A stretch of 64,000 nucleotides of DNA, from assembly GCA_021442155.1 (NCBI GenBank), contig CM038229.1:99549271-99613270 (forward strand), given 5' to 3'. How positions within the stretch are numbered: the stretch's first letter is position 1; every line of letters starts with the position of its first letter. Under the pieces are notes generated by a model that was not told where the DNA came from, ran no database searches, and was given only the letters and a program-made list of their open reading frames with translations. Shown one piece after another: positions 59,540-64,000 of this stretch. This DNA comes from Cymbidium sinense. Lineage: Eukaryota > Streptophyta > Magnoliopsida > Asparagales > Orchidaceae. Both the position numbers and the translations under genes were made by a program.

Positions 59540-60531
59540 CCGATGATGGCGTGTTAAATGAAAATTTTAAGCAGGAAAGGATACTTCAATCAAAATATGA
59601 TTACAATCTCAAAACAAATTAACTTAGATTGAATCTCAATCCAAATGTAGAATTTAAATTATCATTGAGCTATAAATGTCTAAATAAAATTTATTTTTTA
59701 AGAACTTAAAACTACAAAAATCAATTCACCATCGTAATTATTTGTGCGGGTGATAAATTAAGAAAATCGTAACTTACAAAGAAGCGAAGTCAAATCAATC
59801 TACAGTATGTTTACTCTCGAATAATCTCATGCCGTGAGGGCGTGACCGGTGTCCTACCGCATGGTTTGCCCAAGAGCTCCACACATGATGCGCACGAGAT
59901 CCTCGACCGGGTGATTGTCGCTAAATGACACCATTATATTACTACACGTCAGGTATGTTCCCCAATAACTCGCCTTTTGAGTTGTGAACCATAGGGTATA
60001 CTCAAAAAAAAAGCCCTTTGTCACTAATGTAGATTTAAACTTGTCTTCTTAGACAAACACCACTCTAAGTCTACAAGAATTTCTTGGATGACGTAACTGT
60101 GTTACTAATAAGGATCCTTACGGTTGGGTTACTACCTCCTGACTAAGTAGACTAGGGATCATGACAACTTGGGATGATGGAACCATGGCATCTAAATTGG
60201 GCTCCATCGTTCCCCAACCATCCGCTTTAAGTTAAATATAATGAATTTAATAAATTCTAAACTCCAAATTTCAAAACTCCACATGTTGCTACTATACACC
60301 ACGCATTCAACGATCTAATGACTAGCCCTAATCGAAAGTTCTCTCTCAACACCGGGGGGGTAATTAACTATAGGTGTGCCTATAAGAAACACGGAACCGA
60401 TCTAAAGTTCTCACAAAATGAGGATGAAATCTGGATAGTATCTTATCTACTATTTCATATGCCTTCTAAAAATTACATCGATACTTTAATCACTCTCTTC
60501 ATCGATAGGTGGTGGCAATTTTTGGAGCCCA
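59540..60531 (+). repeat. 3' LTR (outer limit approximate)
   Basis: It matches 49,870-50,837 and ends with GAGCCCA at 60,525-60,531. The ORF at 60,318-60,608 is LTR-derived. Confidence 0.65.
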
Positions 60532-61990
60532 CAAGAATTTTGTCTTTAGAGTTGTATATTGCTTTTAGAACTAGTGCTCCTTTTAATATTTATACTCATT
60601 TTATTTAATATTTATAGAATAATCTTTTTTTTATGATAAAAGTCATTCTCCTATTGAATTGATTCTCATATTAAATAGGGTAACTAGAAAATTCAAAATA
60701 GAAAGGGACAACCATTCCAACATTGTGTGTGATGTATTCTAAAATAGCTTTGCATAAAATGAGTCAATTTTAGGTTTTGATTTTTCTTATATGTGAATGC
60801 TTGACTAATCTACTAAACCTTGCTTTAGTTCACATCTAAACTTAAGAAAAAAAAAGTTGATCTTGGTGCCGGTACTCATATTATTGATGGATCTCAAAGA
60901 TCGACTTGAAGTCATTCGATTTGATTTCAAGTTGAGTCATCCTTTGCTATAGCCAATTACTTGATCTTAATTTAAATAAAACATGATAATGTGGTGTTTT
61001 TATTTTGAATAAAACTCATAAGAGCAAAAGTATTACTCAATTTTAGTAAATAGTTAATTGGTCTATTAAGGAAGATACACCCATTATCCATATTTGTTTA
61101 TATATCAATGTATCTATGTATTAATTAAAATATGTGTATATGTATGCACACTCACTTATATATACATTTATTCAATCTGAAGCTAACTTAATCTAATCTA
61201 GGCACAACTCAATTTAAGTTCATTCTCTGTTGAATTTGGCTTATTAATTATCTCATTGATTTCAATTCAAAACAATTTTTTTTAAAAAAAAAACTCTTTT
61301 TTTATGCAGAGCTAGTATATAGCTTGCGCTAAAATAGTTTTTTTAATTTTTTTTTTTGAGAAAAAATTATTGATGTGCCCCCATTAGTCACCATCATATT
61401 ATTCTAAAATTTCTAAAGTTCTATTAGTTTCTTAAATAACTATTCAGTTAAATTCTTTTGTGATATTATTGATAATTTTCAGAAATTGACAAAGTAATTC
61501 AACTATTTTTTTTTGGGTAGATATTCAATAATTCAGGGCATCACCAATAATGGAGCTCTTGTTTTTTCCACTTTTTTTTTCTTTTAGGTGTTAGCATTTT
61601 CTCTTAATATTTAGATTTTAATGATTCTCCAGTTTGTTCTGTCACATTAAAATTTTTAAAAAAAAATCATGTATGTTCATCTTTTTTTTTTTTTTAATTT
61701 AGAAACTCATATATTTGATTAGTTGAACATGCTTATTTAATCATTGTATTTATGTTTACATAAAATATTTATGTGCAGGTACATGAATCATTTTATAAAT
61801 ATAATACCCTTTAAACAAAATTTAAACATTTATTTTACTATAATAATTCAACTTTCATTTATGTTTCAATTGAATCTTTAAAATATTTTTTTTTAATGGT
61901 AGATCCCATTGGTTTTGGCTAAGAGAAAGTTTGAAGCATTTCATAGAGAAACATGGACCGTGTCATTATCATAATAATAATTAATAATAT
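60532..61990. other. AT-rich spacer
   Basis: No gene is recognised. There are poly-T and poly-A runs near 61,270-61,350 and 61,680-61,700. It is probably intergenic or worn repeat sequence. Confidence 0.4.
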
Positions 61991-61991
61991 G

Positions 61992-61994
61992 TAA

Positions 61995-62049
<55 letters not shown>
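61992..62049. repeat. Palindromic (AAT)n(ATT)n microsatellite
   Basis: A run of AAT/TAA repeats switches midway to ATT repeats, giving a near-perfect inverted repeat of about 56 bp centred near 62,020. Confidence 0.9.
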
Positions 62050-62050
<1 letters not shown>

Positions 62051-62184
62051 TGCATGCTAGAAAATCAATTTCGGTAGAGTAAAATACGTCTTAGCTTTTA
62101 TCGGAGTTCAGACCATGATGTTTGAAGAATTAATGATAAAATTCTTGAATTTTACGGAAAAATCAAAAGAGAAAAAATCACGGC

Positions 62185-63400
62185 TGTAGGTAAAATCTTT
62201 CACTATGTATTTATTTTAGAGTACAAAATTTTCGATGGCGGATTACGAATTGTATATAAGAAGAGCGACAATGGGAATCTCTAATCGTGAAACAATGCTT
62301 ATATAGCCATGGTTAGAGTGTAACTTATAGTAGTAGATGATGGTGAACACGGGGTTAGCCAACGACGATGACGGTCAGTCGCGGTGGTAACCGGAGATGG
62401 CAGCGATGGCGGAGATGACCGGCGACGGTTGTCGGCGGATCAGCGGTAACCACAATTCTCGGCAGCTGGTTGGCGCAATACGATGATGGTTGGCGAGATA
62501 ACCAGCGATGATGATTGATGATGACGAGATCAATGGTGGTGGCCAATGATGGCGGTTGATAGGCGCAGCGCAATGTAGTCAGCGGGGACCGGCGTAGAAG
62601 TAGCTGGGGAGACCAGGGCGACGATGGTGGTGACCCAGAGATCAGGCGATGGTCAGCGACGGTGATGGTGGGGTGGTAGGCGTAAGCGACGGTAATGACA
62701 ATGGCAACGCGTCGGTAGTCGTGGGATGACCGGAATGCAAAATGTGATTAGAAACTTCGATGATTTAGAATCTTTCACTATGTATATTTATTTCAAAGTA
62801 CAAAATTTTCCGATGCAGATTACAATTGTATATGAGAAGAGCGACAAGGGAATCTAATCAGCAACAAATTATATAGCCATGGTTAGTGTAACGTTTGCTA
62901 GTAGTAGATGATGGTGAACAAATGGGTCAGCCACGATGAGTCATCGTGGTGACCGACCAGATGGCCGGCGATGGTCGGCGGTGATGACCGTGATAGTTGC
63001 CTGGTAGTGATCGGGACGGTGGTCGACGGCAATGCCCGGCGCTGGGTCTGGCGACCGATGATGGTCGGGAGGATAACGCCGACGATGGTTACGACAACAG
63101 ATCGGTGAGTAGCCGACAATGAATGAGTTGGTTAGCAATAGCAATCGGCAGGCAGTACTCATGGCACCGGGCAGTGGTGAGATGACCGGCGACGATGGTG
63201 GTGACCAGCGGAGATTCGCGATGGTCGACGACGGTGTTTGATGGCCGAGTGCGGTGGCGCAAAAGCGGCCGGTAGACGGTAATCGACGCCAGAGTCATCG
63301 AGGATGACCGATGATGGTGGTGACGGTGGAGATGGCGATGATGGCGGCGGTGACCCACGGCGGCCGACAATAGTGGTTGGCGACGGGTGGTCGACCGTCG
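62185..63400 (-). repeat. GC-rich block duplicated in tandem (~575-bp period)
   Basis: Two halves (about 62,185-62,760 and 62,762-63,400) each begin AATCTTTCACTATGTAT, pass ACAAAATTTTC.GATG.G.GATTAC and ATATAGCCATGGTTAG, then GTAGTAGATGATGGTGAAC. They then enter a GC-rich tract of GACCGGCGACGATGGTGGTG variants. The minus-strand frames are His/Arg/Thr-rich low complexity and are composition artefacts. GC content contrasts sharply with both flanks. Confidence 0.75.
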
Positions 63401-63479
63401 AGTGGTAGCATGATTATGCTTGGAGGATTTTTCAAGCTTTAGCTCTCCTCTCTTTGTTTGGCCCCTCATATGAAGAATG

Positions 63480-63493
63480 AGGGCTATTTATAG
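63480..63493 (-). promoter_or_regulatory. Candidate leftward TATA box
   Basis: On the minus strand the sequence reads CTATAAATAGCCC, a plant-like TATA box. It would drive transcription into the GC-rich block. The first downstream frame (63,089-63,469) has no recognised function. Confidence 0.35.
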
Positions 63494-63499
63494 ATTGGA

Positions 63500-64000
63500 G
63501 GAATGACGTCTGTAAATACATGCAAAATCGAACTACTCCTTTCCATCAACGCTCAAAATGATTCTTTTGATCATATGATGTATTTTGTGTATTTGAATGA
63601 TCAAATGAAGTAAATTGGGCTTGTTATCCGACTTCGTCAACACGCTTCGATTTGACTATAAACACTCCATGTTTAAGAGTCGATTGGTAATAAGCACTTA
63701 ATTTGGTTAGTCTTGATTGAATCGACTTTCGACAACAAGATTTGTGCTTCGACTAGTAGAATTTTCGTGGTCATATCGTTCCCCATATTTTGGATGATAT
63801 TATCTCAATCATCCAAAATACATATATGTCAAATACTTGAAAATAACAAATTCTTTAATAAATTTGTGGGTCTATTAACTATACATTTTGAGAGAATAGA
63901 TCTTCATAGGAGCACAAAATTATGATCACGGAAGGGATGTAGGGTGCAGATAATGTATCAGGGCGCATGGTTTCGAGGTTATGGACTCATTCGAACATTT
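63500..64000. other. Unassigned right-edge sequence
   Basis: No gene is recognised. The short frame at 63,713-63,925 has no identifiable motif. Confidence 0.4.

Larger units (their letters stand above)
49870..60531 (+). mobile_element. Tat/Ogre-like Ty3/gypsy retrotransposon, gag-less and decayed
   Basis: Direct repeats (about 49,870-50,837 and 59,540-60,531) bound a plus-strand pol remnant. A primer-binding site TGGCGACTCATTTGGGG lies six bases after the 5' LTR. Order inside: RT, RNase H, a second (archaeal-type) RNase H, integrase, then about 5.5 kb of non-coding sequence full of tandem repeats. The second RNase H and the long repeat-bearing 3' untranslated region are hallmarks of the Tat lineage. 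RT begins only about 40-60 bp after the primer-binding site, so gag and protease are deleted. LTR outer limits are approximate. Confidence 0.75.

Noticed and set aside
63089..63469. 126-codon minus-strand ORF in the GC-rich block
   Set aside because: The His/Arg/Thr low complexity follows from the degenerate nucleotide repeat. The equivalent frame in the other half of the duplication is not conserved.
1..64000. tRNA, rRNA or organellar insertions
   Set aside because: No stretch showed a convincing tRNA arm pattern, conserved rRNA block or plastid/mitochondrial gene when read on either strand. A tRNAscan or rRNA search was not possible.

Overview
The window looks like a transposon-dominated stretch of a flowering-plant nuclear genome. 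The evidence is the AT-rich, ORF-poor composition, a FAR1/FRS-type Mutator-like element (MULE), Ty3/gypsy remnants including a Tat/Ogre-like pol, and fragments of two plant-type nuclear genes resembling KNL1 and HTATSF1. The species cannot be named from the sequence. I see no convincingly intact protein-coding gene, no tRNA or rRNA gene and no CRISPR array. Almost every recognisable coding trace is broken by frameshifts, stops or small deletions.

Layout. (1) 1-22 kb: very large non-coding direct repeats. Module A (about 4.4-5.2 kb) occurs three times, at about 690-5,790, 5,805-10,180 and 14,335-19,490. A G/T-rich module B follows two of the copies, at about 10,560-12,385 and 19,850-21,975. 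A region seen only once (12,386-14,334) holds a roughly 66-bp tandem array. (2) 23.2-26.7 kb: a collapsed LTR retrotransposon with two LTRs of about 0.9 kb and gag and zinc-knuckle traces. (3) 27,660-42,242: the most structured object, a roughly 14.6-kb MULE. It has CG-rich terminal inverted repeats of about 190-210 bp and a probable 8-bp target duplication (7 of 8 bases match). A broken FAR1-type transposase lies on the + strand and a broken ULP1-like (C48) protease gene on the - strand. Three arrays of a roughly 136-bp tandem repeat carry a short palindrome in each unit. Two arrays point right and bracket the transposase; the third points left near the right end. (4) 44.2-47 kb: a repeat followed by joined gene fragments, namely a transit-peptide-like start, the KNL1 N-terminal region, an HTATSF1-like piece and one unrecognised piece. 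(5) About 49.9-60.5 kb: a Tat/Ogre-like Ty3/gypsy element with LTRs, a primer-binding site, RT, RNase H, a second RNase H and integrase. Gag and protease are missing, and a roughly 5.5-kb region after pol is packed with unrelated tandem repeats. (6) 60.6-64 kb: AT-rich spacer, a palindromic trinucleotide microsatellite and a GC-rich, internally duplicated block with a possible leftward TATA box.

The MULE proteins would have acted together: the transposase on the terminal repeats, and the ULP1-like protease as cargo typical of some plant MULE lineages. Both now look inactive. The Tat-like element could only have moved with proteins supplied by a relative. The remaining sequence looks like decayed repeat DNA.
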